Below, piece by piece: positions 32,975 to 42,153 of a DNA stretch of 64,000 nucleotides (position 1 is its first letter; the number at the start of each line of letters is the position of its first letter). The DNA lies in contig JBEIQE010000011.1 of the NCBI GenBank assembly GCA_040376705.1, positions 1-64,000 on the forward strand, written 5' to 3'. The position numbers were made by a program, and so were the translations under genes. A model generated the notes under the pieces. It was given only the letters and a program-made list of their open reading frames with translations, was not told the DNA's origin and made no database searches. The DNA comes from JBEIQE01 sp040376705 (GTDB lineage: Bacteria > Pseudomonadota > Alphaproteobacteria > UBA2400).

Positions 32975-34459
32975 ATGTTCGGTATTTTCAATAATAACGA
33001 CGCAGCAGCCAAGCTCAGCGCACTCGACCGCTCACAAGCGGTAATTGAATTCAAACCGGACGGTACCATTCTGACCGCCAATCAAAACTTCCTTGGCGCT
33101 GTAGACTACAGCCTTGAAGAGATTCAGGGCCAGCACCACCGCATGTTCGTAGAGCCTGAATATGCTCGCAGCGCCGAATATGCGCAGTTCTGGAAAACTC
33201 TGCAAAGCGGCAAATTCGAAGTGGCTGAATACAAGCGCTTTGGCAAGGGCGGCAAGGAGATCTGGATTCAGGCATCCTATAACCCCATCCTAGACCGCAA
33301 AGGCCGCGTGGTAAAAGTTGTGAAGTTCGCTACCGACATTACCGCCGACAAACTCAAAAACGCTGACTATCAAGGTCAGCTTGCTGCCATCAGCAAGTCG
33401 CAGGCGGTGATTGAGTTCAACCTCGACGGCACCATTATTACAGCCAACCCCAACTTCCTTGGTGCTGTAGGGTATGAGCTGGGCGAGATTCAGGGCAAGC
33501 ACCACAGCATGTTTGTGGATACAGCCTACAAAAACAGTGGCGAGTACCGCGAATTCTGGGAGAAGCTGCGTCGCGGCGAGTATCAGGCTGCCGAATACAA
33601 GCGCTATGGTAAAGGCGGCAAGGAGATCTGGATTCAAGCATCCTACAACCCGATCATGGATATGAACGGCAAACCGTTCAAGGTAGTGAAATATGCTACC
33701 GACGTGACGGCTCAGGTCCTTGGCCGTATGCGCAAAGAAAAAGCGCAGAAGGAAATTGAAACCAACCTCTCGGCCATTGAAAGTGCGGTGGGCGAGGCCA
33801 ATAGCCAGTCCATGAGCGCCTCGAGCGCCTCGGTACAAACCACCGCCAACGTCAACTCGGTTGCTTCGGGTGCTGAAGAGCTTAACGCGTCGGTACGCGA
33901 GATCAGCGAGAGCATGGCGAAATCAAGAACAGCAGCCGATGCCGCGTTTGATAAAACCATGCTGGCGGATGAAGCGACCAAGCGCCTGACACTGGCGGCT
34001 AAGTCAATGGGCGGCATCGTCGAACTTATTCAGGGCATCGGCGGTAAGATCAACCTGCTGGCCCTTAATGCTACCATTGAATCGGCCCGCGCTGGCGATG
34101 CCGGCAAGGGCTTTGCGGTTGTAGCCAACGAGGTGAAGAACCTTGCCAAGCAAGCGACTGATGCCACCGAGCAGATTGCCAAGGAAATTGACACAATGCA
34201 GAGCATATCGGATGACGTGGCCAGCTCGCTGGGCGCCATCCGCGGCTCGATTGAGGGTGTGCGCGAGTATGTAACCAGCACCGCGGCTGCGGTTGAAGAG
34301 CAGAGCGCTGTAGCCCGCGAGATGTCGCGCAACATGCAGCAGGCCGCCACCGCCGTGGCCTCGATTAGCGACAGCATCAGCGCGATTGCCGGAGCCACCA
34401 ATAAAGCCAATCAGTCATCGCATTGCGTAAAAGAAGCAGTGACGACACTCGCTGGCTAA
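32975..34459 (+). CDS. Soluble methyl-accepting chemotaxis protein with two PAS domains
   Basis: 494 residues with no transmembrane segment. Two very similar PAS domains (about 15-125 and 137-247; each has AVIEFxxDGTIxTANxNFLGAV and KEIWIQASYNPI) arose by internal duplication. An MCP signalling domain follows, with tip KINLLALNATIESARAGDAGKGFAVVA. It resembles BdlA/Aer-type cytoplasmic sensors of redox state or small molecules via PAS cofactors. ATG follows ATAGGGGGAAAT. First of three consecutive MCP genes, with its own terminator at 34478-34509. Confidence 0.92.
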   Translation: MFGIFNNNDAAAKLSALDRSQAVIEFKPDGTILTANQNFLGAVDYSLEEIQGQHHRMFVEPEYARSAEYAQFWKTLQSGKFEVAEYKRFGKGGKEIWIQASYNPILDRKGRVVKVVKFATDITADKLKNADYQGQLAAISKSQAVIEFNLDGTIITANPNFLGAVGYELGEIQGKHHSMFVDTAYKNSGEYREFWEKLRRGEYQAAEYKRYGKGGKEIWIQASYNPIMDMNGKPFKVVKYATDVTAQVLGRMRKEKAQKEIETNLSAIESAVGEANSQSMSASSASVQTTANVNSVASGAEELNASVREISESMAKSRTAADAAFDKTMLADEATKRLTLAAKSMGGIVELIQGIGGKINLLALNATIESARAGDAGKGFAVVANEVKNLAKQATDATEQIAKEIDTMQSISDDVASSLGAIRGSIEGVREYVTSTAAAVEEQSAVAREMSRNMQQAATAVASISDSISAIAGATNKANQSSHCVKEAVTTLAG

Positions 34460-34477
34460 AGAGCCTCAGAAAATAAG

Positions 34478-34509
34478 AAAACGGCCCTGCTCAAAACAGG
34501 GCTGTTTTC
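34478..34509 (+). terminator. Rho-independent terminator after PAS-MCP
   Basis: AAAACGGCCCTG - CTCAAAA - CAGGGCTGTTTT, a 12-bp stem with one G-U pair. Confidence 0.9.
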
Positions 34510-34729
34510 ATTTGCATATTGCGAATATTATTCAATGAATAAAAAAGCCTGAGTGTGATCCATCCAGCAAACACATGGTGCCATGCTGGCATGACGTCGC
34601 GTCTTAAAGAAATACCCCAAGCAATCAGTACAAACTCGGTACGTGTTGCAAATTGCAGTGCGGTTTTTACTCACTTCCCCTTAAACGCTCACGCGCATAT
34701 TGGAAGCATATAAACAAAAGGGGATTAAA

Positions 34730-36847
34730 ATGAAACTCAACGTGCGCGGTAAGCTGGTACTGATGTTCACCATCTTCGGTGTATTACCGGTTGCAACAGT
34801 GACTGGCCTGTTCATCAGCCAAAAAAGCAGCATAGACCAGATTGCCTATGAGGTCATCGGCAGCACTGCCGCCCGCATCAGCGATACCATCGACCGCAAC
34901 CTGTTCGAACGCTATGGCGATGTGCAGGCCTTTGCCGCAAATAACACCATTCGCAATGCCGTGGCCGGGCTTGGTACAGAACAGGCGATTGAAGCCCTCA
35001 ACACCTACGTGAGCCTCTACGGCATTTACAACCTAGTCCTGGTGACCGACACACAGGGCCGTGTTGTGGTTGCCAATACCAAGGATGCCAAAGGTGCCAA
35101 TATCAACACCGCTCAGTTTAGTACCAACAACTATAGTCAGGCAGCATGGTTTGTGCAGGCACTTAAGGGCCAATTCCTCGAGGGTCAGGGTCTTACCGGC
35201 ACCGCGGTGCAGCAGCCCGCCCGCTATAGCGAGCTTGATAAACTACAGGCAGGTAACGACCTTGCACTGGTTTTCTCCGCACCCGTACATGATGAAAACG
35301 GCAATGTAACTGGCGTTATTGCCAACTTTGCTGGCTTTGCGGTGGTTGAAGATATCGTTAAGGATACCTACCGCAGCGTATCGAAGGCCGGGCTTGATTA
35401 TATTGATATCGCGCTGCTCGATAAAAACGGCGTTTACCTGATGAATTATCTGCCCGGCAGCACTGGTAACAGCGACTACTCCCGCGACTATAGCAGCGTT
35501 CTTAGCGCGAACATGGCTGCCGAAAGTGGAGAAGATTTTGCTGCAGCCAAAGCCGCTATCAATGGCGAAAGCGGCGCAGTGCGCCTTTACCACAAGCTTG
35601 ATCAGGCCTTTAACGTAGCGGGCTATACCCATAGTAGCGGCGCCTATAACTACCCGGGCCTTGGCTGGTCGGTTATTGTACATGCTGGTGAAGAAAGCGT
35701 GATTAGCGCTAGCGACAAGCTCCTTCTTATCTTCGAGCAGGTACTCGTAGTTAGCCTCATCATCATCGTACTCGCTGGTTTATACATCGGTAATGCTGCA
35801 GCCAAGCCGCTGCGCTCGATTGTAGATGTCATCAACCGCCTTATGAAAGGTGAGCTTGATGTAAACGTACCGCACACCAACCGCAGCGATGAGCTGGGCC
35901 AGCTGGCACAGTCGGTCGAGATCTTCCGCGACAACATGAAAGAGACCGAGGCCCTGCGTACCGAGCAGGAGAAGCTCAAGAAGCAGGCTGAAATCGACAA
36001 ACGCAACGACATGTACAAACTGGCGGATAGCTTTGAAAAGGCGGTATCGGGTGTGGTAAGTGCAGTTGCCAGCTCGGCCGCGCAGATGAAAGCCTATGCC
36101 AAGAAACTGAGCCTGACGGCAGATCAAACCAGCCAGCGCTCAACCACTGTGGCAGTTGCTTCAGAGCAGGCCTCTGCTAATGTCTCGACCGTTGCTGCTG
36201 CAGCCGAAGAGTTGAGTGCCTCGATCAGCGAAATTACCCGCCAGGTTGCAGCCTCAACCAATACGGCCGGTGCCGCGGTTAGCGAGGCCAAAGCCACAAA
36301 TGTAACCGTGCAGAGTATGGCCGATGCCGCCCGCAAGATTGGCGAAGTGGTGCAGCTCATCTCGGATATTGCCAATCAAACCAACCTGCTGGCACTTAAC
36401 GCTACAATTGAGGCTGCACGTGCAGGCGAAGCCGGCAAGGGCTTTGCGGTGGTGGCCAGCGAAGTGAAGAACCTCGCGGCCCAAACCGCCAAGGCGACCG
36501 AAGACATTACCGCACAGATTAGCAGTATGCAGACTGTAGCTGGTGATGCGGTAACCGCCATCAAGGGCATTGGCGGTACGATTGAGAAGATCAACAGCAT
36601 TTCAACCGCGATTGCCGCAGCGGTAGAGGAACAGTCATCCGCCACCGCCGAAATCTCGCGCAACGTGCAGGAAGCCGCCACCGGTACCAAAGACGTCTCG
36701 CAGAACATTGGCAGCGTCAGTGAGGCCGCCAACGAGACCGGGCAGGTTGCCTCAGAAGTGCTTAGCGCCTCTGAAGCGCTGGAGACAGAAGCCAGCCACC
36801 TGCGCGATGAGGTCAGTAAATTCATCAGCACCATCAGGGCAGCATAA
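34730..36847 (+). CDS. Transmembrane methyl-accepting chemotaxis protein with Cache-type sensor
   Basis: 705 residues from ATG 34730 (AAAGGGGATTAAA upstream). TM1 at about 10-30, a large periplasmic region of about 300 residues resembling a double-Cache domain (YNLVLVTDTQGRVVVANT, YIDIALLDKNGVYLMNY), TM2 around 330-355, HAMP, then the signalling domain with hairpin tip NQTNLLALNATIEAARAGEAGKGFAVVA. It likely binds a small ligand in the periplasm and signals to CheA. No C-terminal CheR-binding pentapeptide (ends STIRAA). Confidence 0.93.
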   Translation: MKLNVRGKLVLMFTIFGVLPVATVTGLFISQKSSIDQIAYEVIGSTAARISDTIDRNLFERYGDVQAFAANNTIRNAVAGLGTEQAIEALNTYVSLYGIYNLVLVTDTQGRVVVANTKDAKGANINTAQFSTNNYSQAAWFVQALKGQFLEGQGLTGTAVQQPARYSELDKLQAGNDLALVFSAPVHDENGNVTGVIANFAGFAVVEDIVKDTYRSVSKAGLDYIDIALLDKNGVYLMNYLPGSTGNSDYSRDYSSVLSANMAAESGEDFAAAKAAINGESGAVRLYHKLDQAFNVAGYTHSSGAYNYPGLGWSVIVHAGEESVISASDKLLLIFEQVLVVSLIIIVLAGLYIGNAAAKPLRSIVDVINRLMKGELDVNVPHTNRSDELGQLAQSVEIFRDNMKETEALRTEQEKLKKQAEIDKRNDMYKLADSFEKAVSGVVSAVASSAAQMKAYAKKLSLTADQTSQRSTTVAVASEQASANVSTVAAAAEELSASISEITRQVAASTNTAGAAVSEAKATNVTVQSMADAARKIGEVVQLISDIANQTNLLALNATIEAARAGEAGKGFAVVASEVKNLAAQTAKATEDITAQISSMQTVAGDAVTAIKGIGGTIEKINSISTAIAAAVEEQSSATAEISRNVQEAATGTKDVSQNIGSVSEAANETGQVASEVLSASEALETEASHLRDEVSKFISTIRAA

Positions 36848-36887
36848 AAACTCCCCCTGTTGCATTTGAATATTTTAATCAGTGACA

Positions 36888-36917
36888 AGGCCCCGACAAT
36901 CAAATGTCGGGGTCTTT
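36888..36917 (+). terminator. Rho-independent terminator after Cache-MCP
   Basis: CCCCGACA - ATCAAA - TGTCGGGG followed by TCTTTGTGTT; 8-bp stem. Confidence 0.85.
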
Positions 36918-36971
36918 GTGTTGCAGTGCATTAACCTATAGACCCATGATAAAGAACGCATAACTTGTAAG

Positions 36972-36985
36972 TGAGCGTTCGCTCA
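36972..36985. promoter_or_regulatory. Inverted repeat TGAGCG-TT-CGCTCA
   Basis: Perfect 6-bp inverted repeat around a 2-bp centre in the spacer upstream of the MCP at 37111. Could be an operator; no regulator is identified. Confidence 0.35.
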
Positions 36986-37033
36986 TGACAAAAATCATAC
37001 TGTTTATTGGTATTTTTCGACAATTATCCATAC

Positions 37034-37049
37034 GTTTACCGCAGTAAAC
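37034..37049. promoter_or_regulatory. Inverted repeat GTTTAC-N4-GTAAAC upstream of MCP
   Basis: Perfect 6-bp inverted repeat, 62 bp before the MCP start at 37111. Plausible operator or promoter-overlapping site. Confidence 0.4.
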
Positions 37050-37110
37050 AATCCTTAAGAAATGCTCCGTAGTGTACTTACACACGAGAAACTTTTTCCC
37101 ATAGGTCATC

Positions 37111-38787
37111 ATGCGCACTATCAAACAACGCCTCTTCGGTCTGGCCATTATGATTGTTGTCGTCTGCGGCGGTGCGCTGGGGGTCAGTTACTACGAATCT
37201 CAGTTCATGCTGCGCATGGACAAGACGCAGGACAATGAATTCAAACAGCTTAATGCCGTGAGCAAGGCCCAGGTCTCGCTGCGCAACCTGCTGCTCGCTG
37301 CCATGGACGCGATTGTAGATAAAGAGAGCGGCGTGATCGATCCTGAACTTAAAAAAGAAATGGCCGATAGCGATGCTGTGATTGATGAGCAGATCAAAAT
37401 CCTGGAAGAGCTGGCCGAGGGACCAGAAGAAAAAGCCCCGCTGGAAGTGATCAAAACCGAATACGAGAAAATCGCCCCCATGCTGGTGGACCTTGAGAAA
37501 GCCATTACCTTTAGAGCAGGCGACGATACCTTTGCCCATCTCGATGACATCATCGATGGTAAGGGCGGCGAAGTTGGCGAACAGTTCGATAAACTGCGCG
37601 ATATAATTGAAGAAGATTACTTTGACGCAGCCAAAATGATGACAGCGACCCTGCATGAATCGCTTGAACTCAATATGGCCATTCTTGGCGCTTCGTCTGT
37701 TGTCTTCTGCTTACTTATTATCATGTTTGGCCGCAGCCTGCTGCGTGGCCTGAACGGTCTGGGCGCGGCTATGGCCGAGCTGGCCCGTGGTAACCTCTCA
37801 ACCGAAGTGCCTGGCCTCGAGCTTAAGAACGAGCTGGGTGCTATGGCGCAGCATGTACAGTTCTTCAAGCGCTCACTGCTCGATCAGGAGCGCATGCGTG
37901 AAGAGCAGGAACAAAGCAAGCGTCTGGCCGAGGTCGAGAAAAAGAAGGCCATGCAGAAGATGGCCAGCGACTTCGAAGCTGCCGTGTCGGGTATTGTCAG
38001 CACGGTTGCTGAGTCGTCAGTACAGATGAAGTCCTTCGCGCAGTCCCTCACCAGCACCGCCGAAGCTGCCAACCACCGGGCCAGCAGCGTGGCTGCTGCA
38101 TCTGAGGAGGCTGCTGCCAACGTCTCAACCGTGGCTGCTGCAACTGAAGAGCTGAGTGCTTCGATCAGCGAGATCTCACGTCAGGTGTCTGACTCGAGTA
38201 CCACAGCCGGTAATGCTGTAACCGAGGCACGCAACACCAATAAGACAGTTACCAGCATGGCCGATGCCGCCAACAAGATTGGCGAGGTTGTGCAGCTGAT
38301 TTCGGAAATTGCCAACCAGACCAACCTCTTGGCACTCAACGCCACCATCGAGGCGGCGCGTGCAGGCGAGGCTGGTAAGGGCTTTGCAGTTGTGGCCAGC
38401 GAAGTGAAGAATCTCGCAGCCCAAACCGCCAAAGCGACCGAAGATATTACGCTACAAATCTCGGGCATGCAGAGTGTGGCGAGTGAAGCTGTTAAAGCCA
38501 TTCAAGGCATCGGCAGCACAATTGAAAAGATCAACAACATCTCAACCGCCATTGCAGCTGCGGTTGAAGAGCAGGGCTCAGCTACAGCCGAAATCTCGCG
38601 CAACGTGCAGGAAGCTGCCGCCGGCACCAAGGATGTATCCGAGAACATTGGCGGCGTAACCCAGGCCGCAAGTGAAACCGGTCAGGTTGCCGAGCAGGTG
38701 TTGCATGCCGCCAGCGCGCTTGAGACGGAATCAACCCGCCTCAAGAGCGAAGTGGCAAAGTTCATCGCCACGGTAAGAGCCGCATAA
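37111..38787 (+). CDS. Transmembrane methyl-accepting chemotaxis protein with four-helix-type sensor
   Basis: 558 residues. TM1 (LFGLAIMIVVVCGGALGV), a roughly 155-residue periplasmic region that is nearly all helical and acidic (four-helix-bundle type, no Cache signature), TM2 (GASSVVFCLLIIMFG), HAMP, and a signalling domain whose second half is nearly the same as in the preceding MCP (tip NQTNLLALNATIEAARAGEAGKGF; ends ATVRAA). It abuts the convergent dnaQ with no gap and no visible terminator. Confidence 0.92.
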   Translation: MRTIKQRLFGLAIMIVVVCGGALGVSYYESQFMLRMDKTQDNEFKQLNAVSKAQVSLRNLLLAAMDAIVDKESGVIDPELKKEMADSDAVIDEQIKILEELAEGPEEKAPLEVIKTEYEKIAPMLVDLEKAITFRAGDDTFAHLDDIIDGKGGEVGEQFDKLRDIIEEDYFDAAKMMTATLHESLELNMAILGASSVVFCLLIIMFGRSLLRGLNGLGAAMAELARGNLSTEVPGLELKNELGAMAQHVQFFKRSLLDQERMREEQEQSKRLAEVEKKKAMQKMASDFEAAVSGIVSTVAESSVQMKSFAQSLTSTAEAANHRASSVAAASEEAAANVSTVAAATEELSASISEISRQVSDSSTTAGNAVTEARNTNKTVTSMADAANKIGEVVQLISEIANQTNLLALNATIEAARAGEAGKGFAVVASEVKNLAAQTAKATEDITLQISGMQSVASEAVKAIQGIGSTIEKINNISTAIAAAVEEQGSATAEISRNVQEAAAGTKDVSENIGGVTQAASETGQVAEQVLHAASALETESTRLKSEVAKFIATVRAA

Positions 38788-39468
38788 TCAGAACTTGTTC
38801 CACAGCGGGTCTTTAAGCTGCTTGAGGAATTCTGCATGCGCGGCCGCTTCATCGGGCAGCGGCTCAAACACACGAACCTCGCGCTGCTGGCGCACGCGTA
38901 GTGTATCGTTACCCTGCCCATCGCTGGTGATATCGCCAAGGCTCAAACCCTGCTGACGCCCACCGCGCAATTCAAGATAGACCTCGGCCAGCAACTCGGC
39001 GTCGAGTAACGCGCCGTGGAGTTTGCGGTTTGAATTATCGATATTAAATCGCTTACACAAAGCATCCAGCGAGGCAGGTGCGCCGGGGGCCTGACGCCTT
39101 GCTAAGCCTAATGTATCCACCACGCGTGATGGATCAATCGGCTTGTAGCCGCACTGGCCCATCTCCCAGTTGATGAACTTCATATCAAAGCTGGCGTTAT
39201 GCGCGACGATGATGGAATCGCCAATAAACTCATGAAACGCATCGGCAATAGCAATGAAGGTTGGTTTGTCTTTCACAAACTCGTTGGTAATGCCGTGCAC
39301 GGCGATGGCACCCGCCGGAATTTCGCGCTCGGGATTAATATACTGATGATATGTGCGGCCTGTGGGCACGAGGTTCTCGACCTCAACACAACCAATTTCG
39401 ACAATACGGTCGCCCATCAACGGGTCCATGCCGGTGGTCTCGGTATCCAGAATAATTTCGCGTTTCAT
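38788..39468 (-). CDS. dnaQ: DNA polymerase III subunit epsilon
   Basis: 226 residues from ATG 39468 (an in-frame TTG at 39480 is less likely). DEDDh exonuclease: Exo I LDTETTG, Exo II AHNASFD, Exo III HGALLDAELLAEVY. Proofreading subunit of the replicase. Start of the leftward cluster dnaQ-coaE-aroE-ppsR in map order; it is the last gene transcribed. The order is the conserved one flanking the alphaproteobacterial origin. Confidence 0.95.
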   Translation of the reverse strand: MKREIILDTETTGMDPLMGDRIVEIGCVEVENLVPTGRTYHQYINPEREIPAGAIAVHGITNEFVKDKPTFIAIADAFHEFIGDSIIVAHNASFDMKFINWEMGQCGYKPIDPSRVVDTLGLARRQAPGAPASLDALCKRFNIDNSNRKLHGALLDAELLAEVYLELRGGRQQGLSLGDITSDGQGNDTLRVRQQREVRVFEPLPDEAAAHAEFLKQLKDPLWNKF

Positions 39469-39504
39469 AGTCTTACCCAAAAAAGAACAGCCGCCACGCC
39501 AACC

Positions 39505-40119
39505 CTATTCTTTTTTGGGTTGGGCAGCCGCCAGCGCTAAGGCTTTATCTAGCGCGCGCTGCAGGAAAAAGCGACTGATGGTATGGCCAAAACCGGTATA
39601 AATAACGGCATCTGCCCGCTTGCGCTTCTCGGCATCCGGCATCTGCCGCGCCAGCACCGCGTTAAGTTTCTCTTCGGTTATACCAAAGCGCTTCATGACA
39701 CGGCGGCGCTGGATCCAGGCGGGCGCTGATACCACCCATACCTGATCGCAGTCTTTATCGCGGCCGATTTCGTAGAGCAGGGGAATATCCAAAACCACCA
39801 GCGGGGTGCCGCGCGCGCGGTGCTGCTCGGCCCAGCGGATTGAGTCATCACGCACCAGCGGGTGCAATATCGCCTCGAGCTTGGCCAGCTCGGCGGGCTT
39901 GCCAAAAACAGCCTTGCCCAACAGTTGCCGGTCAATAATGCCGTTTTTCACTACGCCGGGGAATGTCTCGGTTACTGCAGCAACCGCAGCGCCCCCCGGG
40001 CCCATGAGGTTATGCACTTCGGTATCCGCCTCATGCACAGGAATGCCCTGACGCTTGAGATAATTGGCGGCCGTGGTTTTACCCATGCCGATCGAGCCGG
40101 TCAGTCCGATGATGATCAT
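39505..40119 (-). CDS. coaE: Dephospho-CoA kinase
   Basis: 204 residues. P-loop GSIGMGKTTAANYL at the N-terminus and LDIPLLYEIG with the substrate-binding residues are typical of CoaE, which phosphorylates dephospho-CoA in the last step of CoA synthesis. ATG overlaps the aroE stop (ATGA), so it is translationally coupled. Confidence 0.95.
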   Translation of the reverse strand: MIIIGLTGSIGMGKTTAANYLKRQGIPVHEADTEVHNLMGPGGAAVAAVTETFPGVVKNGIIDRQLLGKAVFGKPAELAKLEAILHPLVRDDSIRWAEQHRARGTPLVVLDIPLLYEIGRDKDCDQVWVVSAPAWIQRRRVMKRFGITEEKLNAVLARQMPDAEKRKRADAVIYTGFGHTISRFFLQRALDKALALAAAQPKKE

Positions 40120-40940
40120 TTAAGCATGGCCTCCAGCAACGCCTTCTGTTCGGGCATAACATGCGGCGTCTGGCCAAACCAGTAGGTAAAGCCCGGCACC
40201 GCCTGATGCAGCAACATACCAAGACCATTAAACGCCACATTGCCGCGCTCGCGAGCGGCCTTCACCAGCCATGTCTCGTAAGGGTTATAGACAAGGTCGT
40301 ATACCACGGCCTCTTTCGCCAGCTCATCCAGCGATAAATCAAGCGGGGCTTGCCCACTCATACCGAGCAGGGTTGTGTTCACCAATAGACCGGCCTGGCT
40401 AAGCAGATGCCCGGCCGTGTTCCAGTCGTGCAGACGAGCGGGCACCTTCAGGTCCTGCGCCAGCTGGGCCGCATTATCACGCGTGCGGTTAACAATATGA
40501 ATGACCGGCACACCCGCGCCATACAGACTATCAATCACCGCACGGGCCGCACCACCAGCACCCAGCACGACTGCAGGTTTGTTGCGCTGCCAGTTGGAGG
40601 CTGCTTCCTCAAGCGCAGTGGTAAAGCCATAGCCATCGGTATTATCGCCAAACAGGCTGCCGTCATCACGCACCACAATGGTATTTACGGCACCGATACG
40701 CGCCGCATTCGGGCTCAGCTCCTGCAGCAAGGGAATAACCGCCTGCTTGTGCGGTACGGTTACATTAATGCCCTTAAATCCGTTAGTTACGAGCGACGTG
40801 ATAAACTCCGGCAGTTTATCCGGCTCAACCGGAATAGCCTCATAGCTGCCTTCGATACCATAATGCTTCAGCCACCAGCCATGCAGATGCGGTGAGAGAG
40901 AATGTTTGATCGGCCAACCAATAACACCAGCTTTTATCAT
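40116..40940 (-). CDS. aroE: Shikimate dehydrogenase (NADP+)
   Basis: 274 residues. Substrate-binding PIKHSLSPHLHGWW, catalytic Lys in NVTVPHKQ, Asp in NTDGYGF, and the nucleotide loop GAGGAARAV. Reduces 3-dehydroshikimate to shikimate. The ATG overlaps the ppsR stop (ATGA), continuing the ppsR-aroE-coaE-dnaQ operon. A maf gene that I recall lying upstream of aroE in relatives is absent. Confidence 0.95.
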   Translation of the reverse strand: MIKAGVIGWPIKHSLSPHLHGWWLKHYGIEGSYEAIPVEPDKLPEFITSLVTNGFKGINVTVPHKQAVIPLLQELSPNAARIGAVNTIVVRDDGSLFGDNTDGYGFTTALEEAASNWQRNKPAVVLGAGGAARAVIDSLYGAGVPVIHIVNRTRDNAAQLAQDLKVPARLHDWNTAGHLLSQAGLLVNTTLLGMSGQAPLDLSLDELAKEAVVYDLVYNPYETWLVKAARERGNVAFNGLGMLLHQAVPGFTYWFGQTPHVMPEQKALLEAMLK

Positions 40941-41776
40941 AGAGCACCTTCACGTTTACGCTCGGCCAGAAGTGAGGCCACTTCGGCTGCAGTTTCTTCA
41001 ATAGCACGGCGCGAAACATCTATCACTGGCCAGCCGTGTTTGGAGAACAGGCGGCGGGCTTCGGTAATCTCGCTACGTACCTGCTCGATATCTATATAGT
41101 CGGTCTCATTACCCTCGTTCATCTCGCGTAGGCGCGTGCGGCGCAATTCAACCAGCTGCTCGGGGTTATTGGTCAGGCCCACGATGAGCGGATGGGTCAT
41201 CTCCTCAAACCCATCCGGCAGGGTAAAGCCCGGCACTAACGGAATATTGGCCGCCTTAATGCCGCGATTGGCCAGATAAAGGCAGGTTGGGGTTTTGGAT
41301 GTGCGCGAAACGCCAAGCAGAATGACATCTGCATCCTTCAGGTTCCAGTTGTTCTGGCCATCGTCGTGCGCGAGGGCATATTCCATGGCCTCAATACGCT
41401 TGAAGTACTCGGCGTCCAAAGCATGCTGGCGGCCGGGCTGGCTTTTGAAATCCACTCCCAGATGCGCGGTCATGGCGTTTAAAACCGGATCGAGCACCGC
41501 CACACAAGGCAGTTGTAATTGCCAGCAGGCATCCTGCAGGGCTTGGCGTAACTCACGGTCAACCAGGGTGAAGAGGACAAGACCGGGCAAGCGGCGTACC
41601 TCTTCCATCACCTTCTCGAGCTGGAGTGGTGAGCGCACCATGTTCCAGCTGTACTCACTTACCTCGATATCCTCAAACTGCACCAAACAGGCACGCGCCA
41701 CCCCGGACACAGTCTCGCCGGTCGAGTCGGATACGAGGTGCAGATTAAGCTTACGCACTATCTTACCTTGGGTCAT
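40937..41776 (-). CDS. ppsR: Pyruvate, phosphate/water dikinase regulatory protein (DUF299)
   Basis: 279 residues. LHLVSDSTGETVSGVARA at the N-terminus and the P-loop-like GVSRTSKTPTCLYLANRG are hallmarks of the DUF299 bifunctional kinase/pyrophosphorylase that switches PPDK or PEP synthase on and off by Thr phosphorylation. First gene of the leftward operon, divergent from hemE across the proposed origin. Confidence 0.94.
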   Translation of the reverse strand: MTQGKIVRKLNLHLVSDSTGETVSGVARACLVQFEDIEVSEYSWNMVRSPLQLEKVMEEVRRLPGLVLFTLVDRELRQALQDACWQLQLPCVAVLDPVLNAMTAHLGVDFKSQPGRQHALDAEYFKRIEAMEYALAHDDGQNNWNLKDADVILLGVSRTSKTPTCLYLANRGIKAANIPLVPGFTLPDGFEEMTHPLIVGLTNNPEQLVELRRTRLREMNEGNETDYIDIEQVRSEITEARRLFSKHGWPVIDVSRRAIEETAAEVASLLAERKREGAL

Positions 41777-42153
41777 GGCTATTCACACACATGGTCTGAC
41801 AGATTGTGCATAAGTTCGCCTGTTTGCCGAGACTCGATTTTCATACACGTTGACCCCAAAACTGTGTCTGGAGTCTTTAGACACTCTCCTCAGATGGCGT
41901 GTTAGAGTCGCCCCTGTGCAAGACTCCGTACTCACTCACACAGGGACTCCGCAAGAATCACGGAGTCCGTTAACATTGCCGGAGTCTGTGGATAAAAAGC
42001 AGGCGCTTTTTTATCCCCATAATTCCACCCACCTACTACTACTATTTTATATATAAATATGATTCATATATAACAGTATAACTCCGAAGAACCCTGAGGC
42101 TTTCCCCTGAAATTGCGCTGGACTGCGCTGCAGTTACGTTTCATAACACTCGC
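41777..42153. other. Chromosomal replication origin (oriC), predicted
   Basis: The spacer between ppsR and hemE, the conserved origin position in Caulobacter and Rickettsia. It holds a perfect DnaA box TGTGGATAA (41987-41995), a facing near-box TTATCCCCA (42011-42019) that forms an inverted repeat with it around AGGC, and TGTGCATAA (41805-41813). Nine GANTC methylation sites lie at 41831, 41871, 41905, 41922, 41945, 41955, 41963, 41982 and 42061. An AT-rich tract (about 42040-42085) on the hemE side is a likely unwinding element. Flanking genes diverge. Confidence 0.85.

Noticed and set aside
41967..41980. CtrA box in the origin (TTAACATT)
   Set aside because: Single imperfect half-site without the second TTAA at 7-bp spacing; too weak to call.
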